Positions 44,673 through 53,671 of a stretch of 64,000 nucleotides of DNA are shown piece by piece (positions within the stretch are counted from its first letter, which is position 1; each line of letters starts with the position of its first letter). The DNA is from UBA6059 sp964351595 (GTDB lineage: Bacteria; Bacteroidota; Bacteroidia; Cytophagales; Cyclobacteriaceae). The stretch spans positions 13,292 to 77,291 of the forward strand of contig CAYGOT010000017.1 of NCBI GenBank assembly GCA_964351595.1. The letters run 5' to 3'. The notes under the pieces are model-generated. The model worked only from the letters and a program-made list of their open reading frames with translations. It was not told where the DNA came from and ran no database searches. A program made the translations under genes and the position numbers.

Positions 44673-44766
44673 TTAGTGCAAATGAGATAATACCTCTTTA
44701 TTGCTGCATAGGTTCCTTTGAGAACAAATAGTCCTAATAGAGAAGTTTCAAAGACGGAAAGGCTCG

Positions 44767-45348
44767 TTATCCAACAGTCAACCGCTCGATCAACATGATC
44801 AACGAGTGGATCACTTTAATATGAATCTCCTGAATGCGATCCGCATAGCCGGAATGAGGCACCCTTATCTCTACATCTACCATCTCGGCCAGTTGACCAC
44901 CACTATTGCCTGTAAGTGCTACAGTTTTCATCCCCTGTTTCTTAGCCGCTTCAACAGCATTTACAACATTTTTAGAGTTACCGCTGGTGCTGATGCCAAG
45001 GAGTACATCGCCCGACTGACCAAGCCCTTCCACATATCGGCTGAAGACATATTCGTACCCGAAATCGTTGGAAACACAAGAGATGTGACTAGGGTCAGCA
45101 ATGGCTATGGCGGGTAGCGCTCTACGATTTTCGCGGTAGCGGCCAGTCAGCTCCTCTGCAAAGTGCATGGCATCACAGTGAGACCCCCCATTGCCACAGG
45201 AGATGATCTTTCCTCCATTGAGGATACTATCGCTCATCAATCTGGCGGCAGAGGAGATCGCCGTGATAGCGTTGGGATCATTAAGAAAAATGTCCAGCGT
45301 CTGTTGCGCCTCTTGCAACTCTGCTTTGATTGCTGCTTCCAGATCCAT
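44767..45348 (-). CDS. gmhA: Phosphoheptose isomerase (SIS domain)
   Basis: GmhA turns sedoheptulose 7-phosphate into D-glycero-manno-heptose 7-phosphate, the first step of the ADP-heptose pathway for LPS core. The 193-residue SIS protein has GNGGSHCDAMHFAEELTGRYRENRRALPAIAI, SGDVLLGISTSGNSKNVV and the C-terminal histidine helix QEIHIKVIHSLI. It is of normal length. It directly follows a small membrane protein gene (start abuts its stop) and lies in an envelope-related run with an MsbA-like exporter. Confidence 0.95.
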   Translation of the reverse strand: MDLEAAIKAELQEAQQTLDIFLNDPNAITAISSAARLMSDSILNGGKIISCGNGGSHCDAMHFAEELTGRYRENRRALPAIAIADPSHISCVSNDFGYEYVFSRYVEGLGQSGDVLLGISTSGNSKNVVNAVEAAKKQGMKTVALTGNSGGQLAEMVDVEIRVPHSGYADRIQEIHIKVIHSLIMLIERLTVG

Positions 45349-45729
45349 TTATTCAACGTTGTTCTTGTCGTCTGTGTCGTCCATAGCTTTATCAGGAGGC
45401 GCCAATTGTATGCTCGAAGGAGCCTCCGCCAGGGTAGGCGCGTTAGTCGACATTACTTTTTTCTGCATTTCGTACAACTCTGACTTCAAAGACATCACTT
45501 CTTTTTCCAGTTTTTTATTCTTGCGTCGCACCTGGAAAAGATGGATGTTTTCAACTATCCATTCGACGAGCAGCAGGAGCATTCCAAAGGCACCCCAATA
45601 CTGTAGAAACTTCAAGAAGCTAAACATGCCAAACTGCTTAAACATCTCATCCGTATTCATCGCGAAATAGACGGAAGTGACAATAAAGCCGAAATAAATG
45701 ATGTAAAAAACGATCTTGAACTTTCTCAT
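45349..45729 (-). CDS. Membrane protein with coiled coil, unknown function
   Basis: The 126-residue protein has two membrane helices (about 6-24 and 45-62), then a basic coiled coil (VRRKNKKLEKEVMSLKSELYEMQKKV, about 68-92) and an acidic, proline-rich tail. Its stop abuts the gmhA start, so they are cotranscribed. I do not recognise a family. By topology it could recruit a cytosolic partner to the membrane, but nothing shows that. Confidence 0.75.
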   Translation of the reverse strand: MRKFKIVFYIIYFGFIVTSVYFAMNTDEMFKQFGMFSFLKFLQYWGAFGMLLLLVEWIVENIHLFQVRRKNKKLEKEVMSLKSELYEMQKKVMSTNAPTLAEAPSSIQLAPPDKAMDDTDDKNNVE

Positions 45730-45831
45730 ATCGGTCTGACTGGCTGAGTTTTGACGAAGGTAATTTAGTCAGATTGCGGAATTATTCTTCTTAGACATGT
45801 CATGCAATTGAGCCTGAGCCATGTCAATTGC

Positions 45832-47664
45832 TCAAAAGCTCTGCATTTGTGTTAATTTATAGTAGACACCTCCGATCTTCATGAGTTCTTGGTGCGACCC
45901 GTGCTCGATTACCTCTCCTTGCTGGATTACTGCGATTTGATCAGCATTCTGAATGGTACTTAGTCTATGTGCGATAACGACTGAGGTTCGATTCTTCATA
46001 AGGTTGGTCAGTGCTTCTTGTACCAGCAGCTCTGATTCCGAGTCCAGGGCACTGGTGGCTTCATCCAGGATCAGAATCGGTGGATTTTTTAGCACAGCCC
46101 GGGCGATAGACATGCGCTGGCGCTGACCACCGGAGAGCTTCAGCCCACGATCTCCAATATTGGTCTCATACCCATGTGATAGCGCCGAGATGAACTCATG
46201 CGCATTTGCCACTTTGGCCGCCTCCACGACCCTCTCCATAGATACCTCCGGTGACCCGAACGCGATATTGTTGTAGACACTATCGTTGAACAGGATGGAC
46301 TCCTGCGTCACGATACCCATCAGCTTGCGGAGCGACTCTATCTGGTATTCACGGATGTCAATACCATCGATGCGTATGCATCCCTGAGTGGGATCGTAGA
46401 ACCTTGGGATGAGGTCTGCGAGCGTAGATTTTCCACCGCCCGAAGCACCTACAAGTGCGAGTGTGCTGCCTTTTGGGATAGTGAGTGATACATCTTTGAG
46501 GACTTCATCTACATCATACTTGAATGACACATTTTCGATAGTAATATTGTCATTGAGCGATTTGATTTCGCGAGCATTGGGCGCTTCATTGACAGAAACG
46601 GGCGTATCTATCACGGTAAATACGCGCTCCGCGGACGCCAACCCACGTTGAATGTTAGAGAAAGCATTGGAGATGGCTTTGGCCGGATTGAGGATCTGTG
46701 AGAAGATAATGATGAAAGCGATGAACTCTGATGCCGATAGGGTAGACTCGTTGTTGAGCACCATGCTACCGCCAATGAGGAGCAGGCCCGCTACCGCAAA
46801 TATCCCCAGGAACTCAGATATGGGGCCCGCCAACTCAAACTTGGTGGCTATTGACATGTTTTGCTTGCCGTAGTTTCGCACTTCCTTGTCGAACTTGTCG
46901 ATCATGAAGCCACTCGCCGTGAACGCTTTGATGATTCGCATTCCTGTTAAGGTCTCATCGATGATAGAGTTGATCCGACCAAGCGACTCCTGACTCTTCG
47001 TGGCTCGCTTTTTAAGCTTCTTAGCGAGGTAAGAAATAATGCCTCCGGAGACAGGAAGCAGGAGCATGGTATAGAGGGTGAGCTCGACCGACATGGTGAA
47101 AAGAATACCGAAAAAACCGATGATCAAAGCAGGTTCTTTGAAGAGCACTTTCAGGGTACTGACGACCGAACTCTCTACCTCTAGTATATCGGTAGTGACC
47201 CTGGAGATGATGTCTCCCTTGCGCTTTTCTGTAAAGTAGCCGATGTGGAAGCTGTTGAGCTTTTGATAGATACTATTGCGGAGGTTGGTGACTACCCGTA
47301 TCCTGAATTTTGCCAGAAGGATGGCTGATAAGTAACGAAACAGGTTGGCTAAGAACACCGAGACTATGATGACCCCACAGACATATTGAAGCGCTCCCTT
47401 GCGACCAAAGTCCCGGATGATAATCCCGAAATAATGATAGAAGAGGTTTTTCAGATAGTCTACGCTAATCGAGAATTGCGGTAGGGGGCCAGCATTGCTC
47501 ATCTTCTCAGAAGCCACCTGATCAAAGAGCACCTCCAAAAGGGGAATCAGAATCGAGAAATTGACAAGGCTAAATGCTACATACAATATGGTGTAGAGGA
47601 TGTATTGCGGTAGATAAACCGAAAACGGCCGGGCATGGGACAGTATGCGCAGATAAGTATTCAT
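45832..47664 (-). CDS. MsbA-like lipid ABC exporter
   Basis: The ATG at 47664 is preferred (610 residues); 47682 is an in-frame alternative. Six membrane helices (about 17-325) are followed by an ATPase with Walker A GASGGGKST, signature LSGGQRQRMSIARA and Walker B ILILDEATSALD. It belongs to the MsbA-type half-transporters, which flip lipid A-core in Gram-negative bacteria. Context supports an envelope role: gmhA downstream and a Wzi-like outer membrane protein upstream. Whether it is the essential MsbA cannot be told, since a second fused exporter is at 9516. Confidence 0.88.
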   Translation of the reverse strand: MNTYLRILSHARPFSVYLPQYILYTILYVAFSLVNFSILIPLLEVLFDQVASEKMSNAGPLPQFSISVDYLKNLFYHYFGIIIRDFGRKGALQYVCGVIIVSVFLANLFRYLSAILLAKFRIRVVTNLRNSIYQKLNSFHIGYFTEKRKGDIISRVTTDILEVESSVVSTLKVLFKEPALIIGFFGILFTMSVELTLYTMLLLPVSGGIISYLAKKLKKRATKSQESLGRINSIIDETLTGMRIIKAFTASGFMIDKFDKEVRNYGKQNMSIATKFELAGPISEFLGIFAVAGLLLIGGSMVLNNESTLSASEFIAFIIIFSQILNPAKAISNAFSNIQRGLASAERVFTVIDTPVSVNEAPNAREIKSLNDNITIENVSFKYDVDEVLKDVSLTIPKGSTLALVGASGGGKSTLADLIPRFYDPTQGCIRIDGIDIREYQIESLRKLMGIVTQESILFNDSVYNNIAFGSPEVSMERVVEAAKVANAHEFISALSHGYETNIGDRGLKLSGGQRQRMSIARAVLKNPPILILDEATSALDSESELLVQEALTNLMKNRTSVVIAHRLSTIQNADQIAVIQQGEVIEHGSHQELMKIGGVYYKLTQMQSF

Positions 47665-47699
47665 TCTCCTATTGTGCGGCAAATGTAAAGTTTATCGAA

Positions 47700-49403
47700 T
47701 CAAAAGAGGTGGTTGATCCTCGGGGCATTGAGGCGGATGGCAAACTGGATAAAACTTGTGGGTTCTGTACCTGCCAGCAGCTCATTCTCCTCGGTGCGAT
47801 AAGTGAACGTGAGGTCGGTGAATAGGTTGTGCCGCCACTGGTAGCTTGCGACTAGCTGAGTCATAAATAGGTCTGTCGCTACACCCTGCCCGGTCACATT
47901 GCCATACTCCTGCTCATAGGTGGTGTAGTCGAGCAATACGTTTTTGCCCCAGTTTTCGCCGGGGTTGTCTTCTCCGTAGTTGGCAGAGATAAGCCGTCCC
48001 ATCAATGTCAGCCGATTGATGGGCTGATACCTGAGCACGGCCATGAACTCCTTGAGGTTAGCACCAATGGGATGGGCCAGCGGCTGGCGATAATTGGAGT
48101 AGCTGGTTTGCAGGTTATTATGTGCGTAGGTGTAGGGTCTTGAGAAGTTATACTCTAGCTGGAGGTCAAGATTGGGTATACTGAGTACGTCGATGTACTT
48201 GCCTCCCAGTTGAAAACCGTACTTGTTGGACCACCATCCATCTCCGCTGAAGACCTCACTCAGCACAAATTCGTCAAATAAGAACTGGCCATAGAGTTGG
48301 TAGCTGCCAGCGATATTCCATCTGGCATCCATACCCACCACTACATTGTCTGCGCTCCCAGCTTGCTGCTCGATGGCCGTGTAGAAGATCAGCGGATTGA
48401 GATAGTTTAACTCAAAGCGGCTGTTGCCCAGAGAGTCTTCTTTATTGAAAATAATGCTTTCGAAGAAGCCAAGGGTGAAGTTGTCTGACAAATTGATGCT
48501 GAGCTGATGCATGGTCATAAACTTTTTGGGGTATTCTCGAGTACCGAGAGACCCGCCACCATTAGCCACGAAAAACTGGTCAGCAATCATCTGTGCATAC
48601 ATGACCTGATACTGTAGCTTCCAAACCTGCACATTGAGCTTGAGAAAGGGGTAGGAGCTCGAGAAGTCCGAGAGCAGCATGCTGCGCTGGCCACTGCCGA
48701 TGACATTTTTGTCATAGCCGAGCTGGATGCCGATGTGCCTGGTGGCGTTGAAGTTGACATAGCCTCGCACACTGAAGTAGTCAAAGCCATGATCACCATA
48801 GCGCTTCCAGAAACCCTCACCCGGTACTACGTTATATCTTCTGTTCCAGCGTTGGACGTATTCGGGAAAAACCGCCTGGTTTTCCCCGAGGTAGGTATAG
48901 AATGCGATTTTGTCATCGATGATGCCTCTGATCTCCGCTCCACGTGTATTGATGAAAGGAGTGGAGCCGCTATTATCATCCTGCCCCAGTCCAAAGTAAA
49001 AAACAGGACTTAGATGCACATCGAAAGACTCTCCATGATGGGCATAGAAGTCATTCTGATATTTGTAGATATTCTTCAGCACAGGTTTTTTTGAATACCG
49101 GCCCTCATAGTCAGTAAACTCCCAGTTGTCGAGCTTCAGATAGTTGAGATTAAACTCGTCTGCAGCGGATACGCTCGTGTTTTCCGGTAGGCTATCCAAA
49201 AACTGTGCTATGCCCTGGCGACCATAGGGCTTAAAATTGCTGAAAAAATCGGTAGAAAATGCGCGCTGCTTTATCTCATATCGATCGAGTAAATGATAAT
49301 AGTCCTCATTGAGAGGTACATTTGCGCTCTGGGTAAAGGCAAGCCCCGTAGATATTAGAATGAGCAGAAAGCTCAAAGGAAGCTTTAGTGTGTTGAATCT
49401 CAT
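47700..49403 (-). CDS. Outer membrane barrel protein, Wzi/capsule-assembly-like
   Basis: The 567-residue protein has a signal peptide (about 1-25, ending AFTQ), a helical segment (YYHLLDRYEIKQRAFSTDFFSN...IAQFLDSL) and then a large beta-barrel rich in aromatic strands (FDVHLSPVFYFGLG, IAFYTYLGENQAVFPEYVQR, HIGIQLGYDKNVIG). This layout matches the capsule assembly Wzi family, which displays or anchors surface polysaccharide in the outer membrane. The family call is by layout only. It is 35 bases upstream of the MsbA-like exporter on the same strand and divergent from the L31 gene. Confidence 0.65.
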   Translation of the reverse strand: MRFNTLKLPLSFLLILISTGLAFTQSANVPLNEDYYHLLDRYEIKQRAFSTDFFSNFKPYGRQGIAQFLDSLPENTSVSAADEFNLNYLKLDNWEFTDYEGRYSKKPVLKNIYKYQNDFYAHHGESFDVHLSPVFYFGLGQDDNSGSTPFINTRGAEIRGIIDDKIAFYTYLGENQAVFPEYVQRWNRRYNVVPGEGFWKRYGDHGFDYFSVRGYVNFNATRHIGIQLGYDKNVIGSGQRSMLLSDFSSSYPFLKLNVQVWKLQYQVMYAQMIADQFFVANGGGSLGTREYPKKFMTMHQLSINLSDNFTLGFFESIIFNKEDSLGNSRFELNYLNPLIFYTAIEQQAGSADNVVVGMDARWNIAGSYQLYGQFLFDEFVLSEVFSGDGWWSNKYGFQLGGKYIDVLSIPNLDLQLEYNFSRPYTYAHNNLQTSYSNYRQPLAHPIGANLKEFMAVLRYQPINRLTLMGRLISANYGEDNPGENWGKNVLLDYTTYEQEYGNVTGQGVATDLFMTQLVASYQWRHNLFTDLTFTYRTEENELLAGTEPTSFIQFAIRLNAPRINHLF

Positions 49404-49445
49404 TGCGGGTAAATGTAAGAGATATTATAATTCTGACCGTTGCTT

Positions 49446-49475
49446 TGCGAAAGTTAGATTTATACCTACTTTTGC
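49446..49475 (+). promoter_or_regulatory. Promoter of the L31 gene, -33 and -7 boxes
   Basis: TTG at 49446-49448 (in TTTG) is separated by 19 bases from TACTTTTG (49468-49475). Both boxes and spacing fit the Bacteroidota housekeeping promoter TTG-N19-TAnnTTTG. This is the best promoter in the window. Confidence 0.65.
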
Positions 49476-49507
49476 AATCCTTTTGTGTAGCGTAAAACAA
49501 TAATAAG

Positions 49508-49750
49508 ATGAAAAAAGACATTCATCCATCATATAGAGAAGTGATATTCCATGACACTTCAAGTGATTTCAAATTCATGACCAGGTCTACTATCGAGACT
49601 GAGGATACCATGAAGTGGGAAGATGGCAATGATTACCCATTGGTAAAAATAGAAGTGAGCTCTGCATCTCACCCTTTCTACACTGGTAAGAAGCTATTTG
49701 TGGATACTGCGGGTAGAGTTGAGAAATTCAACAGAAGGTACAAGAAGTAA
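49508..49750 (+). CDS. rpmE2: 50S ribosomal protein L31, type B
   Basis: The 80-residue protein starts MKKDIHPSYREVIFHDTSSDFKF and ends GRVEKFNRRYKK, typical of L31. It lacks the CxxC zinc motifs of the type A paralogue, so it is the zinc-independent form, which replaces L31 when zinc is short. A terminator follows at 49780. Confidence 0.97.
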   Translation: MKKDIHPSYREVIFHDTSSDFKFMTRSTIETEDTMKWEDGNDYPLVKIEVSSASHPFYTGKKLFVDTAGRVEKFNRRYKK

Positions 49751-49779
49751 GAAACTACTTGCTAAAATATTAATTGAGG

Positions 49780-49815
49780 AAAAGTCTCCTGGATCACGAT
49801 ATCCAGGAGACTTTT
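49780..49815 (+). terminator. Rho-independent terminator after L31
   Basis: Arms AAAAGTCTCCTGGAT (49780-49794) and ATCCAGGAGACTTTT (49801-49815) make a perfect 15-pair stem with a six-base loop; the 3' arm itself ends in T4 followed by GTATTT. Confidence 0.85.
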
Positions 49816-49990
49816 GTATTTATAAGCCGGAATGAAAATGTGTGCGGTATGTCATCTATTAGCTGGTAGGGGCCATTTGCGAATAACCATTCGCTACGAC
49901 AAATAAGGATAATCAAGCTAATCCTAAGATTCTAAAACATTTTCGCTGTTCTTTGAGAGTGTACTTTCTTGAAGGCCTTATTTTTACCCT

Positions 49991-51193
49991 ATGAATATCA
50001 TCCTGCATGATCAGCCCCAAACGGCAGGGCAGCTACTACCCTTTACCTATACTCGGCCGATCAGTGAAATCAGAGTCGGTATACTGAAGATTTCTGAAAA
50101 ATGGAAGTATTATCTGGATAGCGATATCTCCTGTCATACACAGGATTATCTTCAAGATAAGTATCCGCTAATCTCGGCAGATGAAAACTTGGTTATCAAT
50201 GCAGCAACTTGCCCTTCCGAAACCTTGCACGCTGAGTTAAGTGCCCTTCCTGTTGGTTCCGCATTGTTCTCAGGAGCCACTTTCCTTGGGGCGAGCACCA
50301 ACCGAGCAGGGTTATCCAATATTTGGAATCAAGACTTCTCCGACTTGGAGAAGGTGGAGTTTGAAGATGAGGTGATGACTATCGAACAGCCCTGGCACAT
50401 CTTTCAGAAAAACGGGCAGGCGATTAGAGACGACTTTGCCCTTCTCACCAAAGGAAGAAAGTCTGCTGCACTCAATGATCCCCATTCTGTCGTCTATGGC
50501 GAAAAAAACATTTTCATTGAGGAAGGTGTAAGCATAAAAGGGGCAATAATTAATGCTGAGGAAGGGCCAGTCTACCTGGGTAAAAACTCTAAAATTCATG
50601 AAGGGGCGCTCATCAAAGGACCTCTGGCGCTCTGTGAAGGAGCTCAAATCAACATGGGCGCGAAGCTCAGAGGCGACAACACGATTGGGCCTTACTCGAA
50701 GGTGGGAGGAGAAGTCTCCAACTCCGTGATTTTTGGCTATAGCAACAAGAGTCATGACGGCTTCCTTGGCAATTCGGTACTGGGTGAGTGGTGCAACATC
50801 GGTGCAGATACCAATACCTCCAATCTCAAGAATAACTATACGCCCATCAAACTCTGGAGCTTTGCCAAAGGAAGATTCGTAGACACAGGCTTGCAATTCT
50901 GTGGACTGATGATGGGCGATCACTCGAAGGCGGGCATCAATACCATGTTCAACACCGGAACGGTCGTGGGTGTCGGATCCAACATATTTGGTCATGGCTT
51001 TCCAAGGACTTTTATTCCTTCTTTTGCCTGGGGCGGAGCTTCCGGGTTTGTCACCTTCAAATTACCAAAAATGGTAGAAGTGGCCGAAGCAGTGTTGGCA
51101 CGCAGAGAAAAGAAATTAACCAATGCTGATCACGCGATTCTTACCCATATATTTGAGGATACCGCCCGCTACCGCAATTGGGAGGACGCATAG
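49991..51193 (+). CDS. GlmU-family putative nucleotidyltransferase
   Basis: The 400-residue protein has an N-terminal degenerate nucleotidyltransferase-like fold (LHDQPQTAGQLLPFTYTRPISEIRVGILKISEKW) and a C-terminal left-handed beta-helix with hexapeptide repeats (IFIEEGVSIKGAIINAEEGPVYLGKNSKIHEGALIKG, MGDHSKAGINTMFNTGTVVGVGSNIFG). It matches the Bacteroidota GlmU-like family, thought to take part in UDP-GlcNAc synthesis. The N-terminal LxLAAGxGxRM motif of classical GlmU is absent, so the activity may differ. It leads a run of five tightly spaced genes. Confidence 0.85.
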   Translation: MNIILHDQPQTAGQLLPFTYTRPISEIRVGILKISEKWKYYLDSDISCHTQDYLQDKYPLISADENLVINAATCPSETLHAELSALPVGSALFSGATFLGASTNRAGLSNIWNQDFSDLEKVEFEDEVMTIEQPWHIFQKNGQAIRDDFALLTKGRKSAALNDPHSVVYGEKNIFIEEGVSIKGAIINAEEGPVYLGKNSKIHEGALIKGPLALCEGAQINMGAKLRGDNTIGPYSKVGGEVSNSVIFGYSNKSHDGFLGNSVLGEWCNIGADTNTSNLKNNYTPIKLWSFAKGRFVDTGLQFCGLMMGDHSKAGINTMFNTGTVVGVGSNIFGHGFPRTFIPSFAWGGASGFVTFKLPKMVEVAEAVLARREKKLTNADHAILTHIFEDTARYRNWEDA

Positions 51194-51196
51194 TAC

Positions 51197-52321
51197 ATGA
51201 GATTTTCAGAGATTCCGGGTCTAGAAGAAGAAAAGCAGAAGCTGATTAATGCAGTTGGACGTAATCACGTCGCACATGCTCAGCTTTTTTATGGCAAAGA
51301 AGGCTCTGCCAATCTTGCCATGGCGCTGGCCTTTATCTCTTTTCTCAACTGTGAGCAGCCCACAGAAAATGACTCTTGCGGAGCGTGTGCTTCATGTCGC
51401 AAAATAGACAAGCTCGTACACCCAGATCTCCATCTCGTTTTCCCGGTGGCGCCTACAGTTAAGATTAAAGGAAAAGATGTGGTGAGCGATAGGTTCGCCG
51501 CAGAGTGGCGCGCCTTTGCTACAGAGCACCCCTATGGAGGAGCAAGCGACTGGCTGGGTTACTATGGATTTGAAAATAAACAGGGCAATATTTCCAAAGA
51601 GGAAAGTCGACAGATTGTCAGGCATCTTTCATTGAAAGCATTCGAGGCGAAGTATAAGGTCATGTTGATCTGGCTGCCCGAGTATATGAACGCCTCAGCT
51701 GCCAATGCAATCTTGAAAGTACTGGAGGAGCCGCCTGGCGGCACCATATTCATTCTGGTAAGTCATAATTATGAGCAACTCCTTACCACCATCACTTCGA
51801 GGGTGCAGCTGTTTACCGTTAGGCCGTTTGAAGATCAGGAGATCGTAGGCTTTATCACGGCTAGACAGGAGCTCACCGCTGACAAGGCCAATAAAGTAGC
51901 CACGCTGGCTGAGGGTAGCTTACATGAGGCGCTGAAGCTGATAGGTCAGTCGGACGATGATCAATCAGACATCTTTGGTGAGTGGATGAGAGACTGCTGG
52001 CAGATGAAGTTTAAGGAACTGATTGATAAGTCCAATGAATTTCATCGCAATAGCAAAGTTTCGCAAAAGTCGACACTGGCCTATTTTCTCAACATGTTGC
52101 GTGATGCTCTGATTGCTCAGTATTCACCGCAGTTGTTACGGGTGAGAGATGAAGAAAAGGACTTCATACTCAATTTCAGCAAGGCCATGAATAGCGATAA
52201 GCTGGAGTTTATGATCAAAGAAATCAACAGTGGTCTTTATCATCTTGAGCGAAATGCCAATGCTAAAATTCTCTTCCTCGATATTTCGCTGAAGATATCT
52301 TCAATCATAAGGCGGAGCTAG
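51197..52321 (+). CDS. holB: DNA polymerase III, delta-prime subunit-like clamp loader
   Basis: The 374-residue AAA+ protein has AHAQLFYGKEGSANLAMALAF in the Walker A place (degenerate), the zinc-binding CGACASCRK near 62-71 and the sensor-like SAANAILKVLEEPPG. The degenerate P-loop is typical of delta-prime, which does not hydrolyse ATP but holds the clamp loader. It starts three bases after the GlmU-like gene. Confidence 0.92.
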   Translation: MRFSEIPGLEEEKQKLINAVGRNHVAHAQLFYGKEGSANLAMALAFISFLNCEQPTENDSCGACASCRKIDKLVHPDLHLVFPVAPTVKIKGKDVVSDRFAAEWRAFATEHPYGGASDWLGYYGFENKQGNISKEESRQIVRHLSLKAFEAKYKVMLIWLPEYMNASAANAILKVLEEPPGGTIFILVSHNYEQLLTTITSRVQLFTVRPFEDQEIVGFITARQELTADKANKVATLAEGSLHEALKLIGQSDDDQSDIFGEWMRDCWQMKFKELIDKSNEFHRNSKVSQKSTLAYFLNMLRDALIAQYSPQLLRVRDEEKDFILNFSKAMNSDKLEFMIKEINSGLYHLERNANAKILFLDISLKISSIIRRS

Positions 52322-52323
52322 AT

Positions 52324-52770
52324 ATGGCGAAGAAAAAAGAACTGCCATTGATTGGTAGGAGTGATATTATTGACCTACCGGAATTCGATTTGTACGACAT
52401 TCCTGCTAAGGTGGATACCGGAGCTTTTACCTCTGCCATCCATTGCTCCTCGGTCAAAGTGAAAGAGGTAAATGGACAGAAGATGATCAACTTCAAAATC
52501 CCTGCAGCGAAGAAAAAGGGAAAGATATTCCAGACGAGTCACTATGAAGAAAGACGGATCAGGAGCTCCAACGGTCATATCGAAACACGTTTTGTGATCA
52601 CCACTGACATTTTGATTTATGGCAAAGTTCGCAAGACAGAATTTAGTCTGGCGGACAGGAGCTCGATGAAGTACCCAATCTTATTGGGGAGAAAATTATT
52701 AAGTAAAAGGTTTGTGGTAGATGTCTCTAAAAAGAACCTATCTCACAAGCAAAAATTAGAAGAAACATGA
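52324..52770 (+). CDS. RimB/COG4067-type retropepsin-like protein
   Basis: The 148-residue protein has the active-site-like motif KVDTGAFTSAIHC (Asp-Thr-Gly near 36-38) and a C-terminal MKYPILLGRKLL, as in the COG4067 family called ATP-dependent zinc protease. In the Pseudomonas rimABK operon the related RimB is a protease working with RimK. Here its stop overlaps the RimK-like start by four bases, so the two genes are coupled and the Pseudomonas pairing is preserved. Confidence 0.85.
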   Translation: MAKKKELPLIGRSDIIDLPEFDLYDIPAKVDTGAFTSAIHCSSVKVKEVNGQKMINFKIPAAKKKGKIFQTSHYEERRIRSSNGHIETRFVITTDILIYGKVRKTEFSLADRSSMKYPILLGRKLLSKRFVVDVSKKNLSHKQKLEET

Positions 52771-53666
52771 AAATCGTAGTACTCTCAAGGAAACCAAGCC
52801 TATACTCTACCTCTCGTCTGGTGGAGGCGATCAAGGCTCGTGGACATGAGGCGTTGGTGTTGGATCACCTCAAGTGTGACATAATTATACAGCAAAAGAA
52901 CCTGTCCATCATCTATGATGACAAGGATCTGGGGAAAGTTGATGCGGTTATCCCGCGAATAGGAGCGTCTGTTACTTTTTACGGAACAGCGGTGGTGCGT
53001 CAATTTGAAATGATGGATGTGTTCAGCGCAACCCAGTCGCAGGCAATTGTTCGATCAAGAGACAAACTTAGGAGCCTGCAAATACTCGCGAGTGCAGGTT
53101 TGGGATTACCCAAAACAGCTTTTACGAACTACTCAAAAGGGGAAAAGACCATTATTGAGAAAGTGGGGAAGGCGCCCCTGATCATCAAATTATTGGAAGG
53201 TACACAGGGGCTGGGTGTCGTCTTGGCCGAAACCCAGAAAGCGGTGAAGTCAGTTATAGAGGCTTTTCACGGCCTCAAAGCCAGAATTATTATACAGGAG
53301 TTTATCAAGGAAGCCAAGGCGGCCGACATTCGTGTATTCGTTATTGATGGGGAAGTGGTCGGTGCTATGAAGCGCCAGGGGCTTGAGGGAGAGTTCCGAT
53401 CTAACCTGCACCGTGGAGGATCGGCCCAGGTAATTAAGCTTTCCCGAGCTGAGAATTCCGCTGCTGTCAAGGCAGCAAAGGCGATGGGTCTGGGTATTGC
53501 CGGGGTTGACTTACTACAGTCAGATCGTGGGCCACTCATTTTGGAGGTCAATTCCTCTCCGGGCCTTGAGGGCATAGAGAAAGCCACAGGTATAGACATT
53601 GCTGATAAGATAGTGGCCTACATAGAGCGAAATATCAACAAGAAGACCAAACTGACAAACGCTTAA
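52767..53666 (+). CDS. rimK: RimK-type ATP-grasp ligase
   Basis: RimK adds glutamates to the C-terminus of ribosomal protein S6. The 299-residue ATP-grasp protein shows RDKLRSLQILASAGLGLPKT, PLIIKLLEGTQGLGVVLAE (ATP binding), the IIQEFIKEAKAADIRVFVIDG strand and the metal-site VDLLQSDRGPLILEVNSSPGLEGIE. The size is that of RimK. In this bacterium the target has not been shown; S6 is the likely one. Confidence 0.9.
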   Translation: MKIVVLSRKPSLYSTSRLVEAIKARGHEALVLDHLKCDIIIQQKNLSIIYDDKDLGKVDAVIPRIGASVTFYGTAVVRQFEMMDVFSATQSQAIVRSRDKLRSLQILASAGLGLPKTAFTNYSKGEKTIIEKVGKAPLIIKLLEGTQGLGVVLAETQKAVKSVIEAFHGLKARIIIQEFIKEAKAADIRVFVIDGEVVGAMKRQGLEGEFRSNLHRGGSAQVIKLSRAENSAAVKAAKAMGLGIAGVDLLQSDRGPLILEVNSSPGLEGIEKATGIDIADKIVAYIERNINKKTKLTNA

Positions 53667-53671
53667 CGGAG

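Larger units (their letters stand above)
43511..44766. repeat. Hairpin-repeat cluster, about 1.25 kb, enclosing a broken GIY-YIG gene
   Basis: Five related units (43560-43688, 43721-43826, 44292-44401, 44425-44529, 44548-44672), a half unit (43511-43536) and a decayed end (44701-44766) fill the gap between the ComM gene and gmhA. Each full unit starts ATCTGTGTTACTGTATAAG, has a TTCCC-N4-GGGAA hairpin followed by GACTGCAGGGG, and ends in GTCATGCCGTAGGCATCTTA, which holds the stem ATGCC-GTA-GGCAT. All are in the same orientation. The piece 43877-44206 between units two and three is the GIY-YIG pseudogene. Bases 43336-43510 show nothing I can name. Short open frames over the units (44299-44532, 44381-44566) are not genes. 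Confidence 0.8.

Noticed and set aside
43511..44766. Repeat array considered as CRISPR
   Set aside because: Units are over 100 bases, diverged, unevenly spaced and lack short unique spacers; no cas genes are near.
45163..45670. Plus-strand frames opposite gmhA and the small membrane protein
   Set aside because: Antisense shadows; the minus-strand genes have clear family support or coupling.
49751..49990. Possible regulatory RNA between L31 and the GlmU-like gene
   Set aside because: Beyond the L31 terminator I see no conserved riboswitch or ncRNA fold; short A/T-rich intergenic DNA only.
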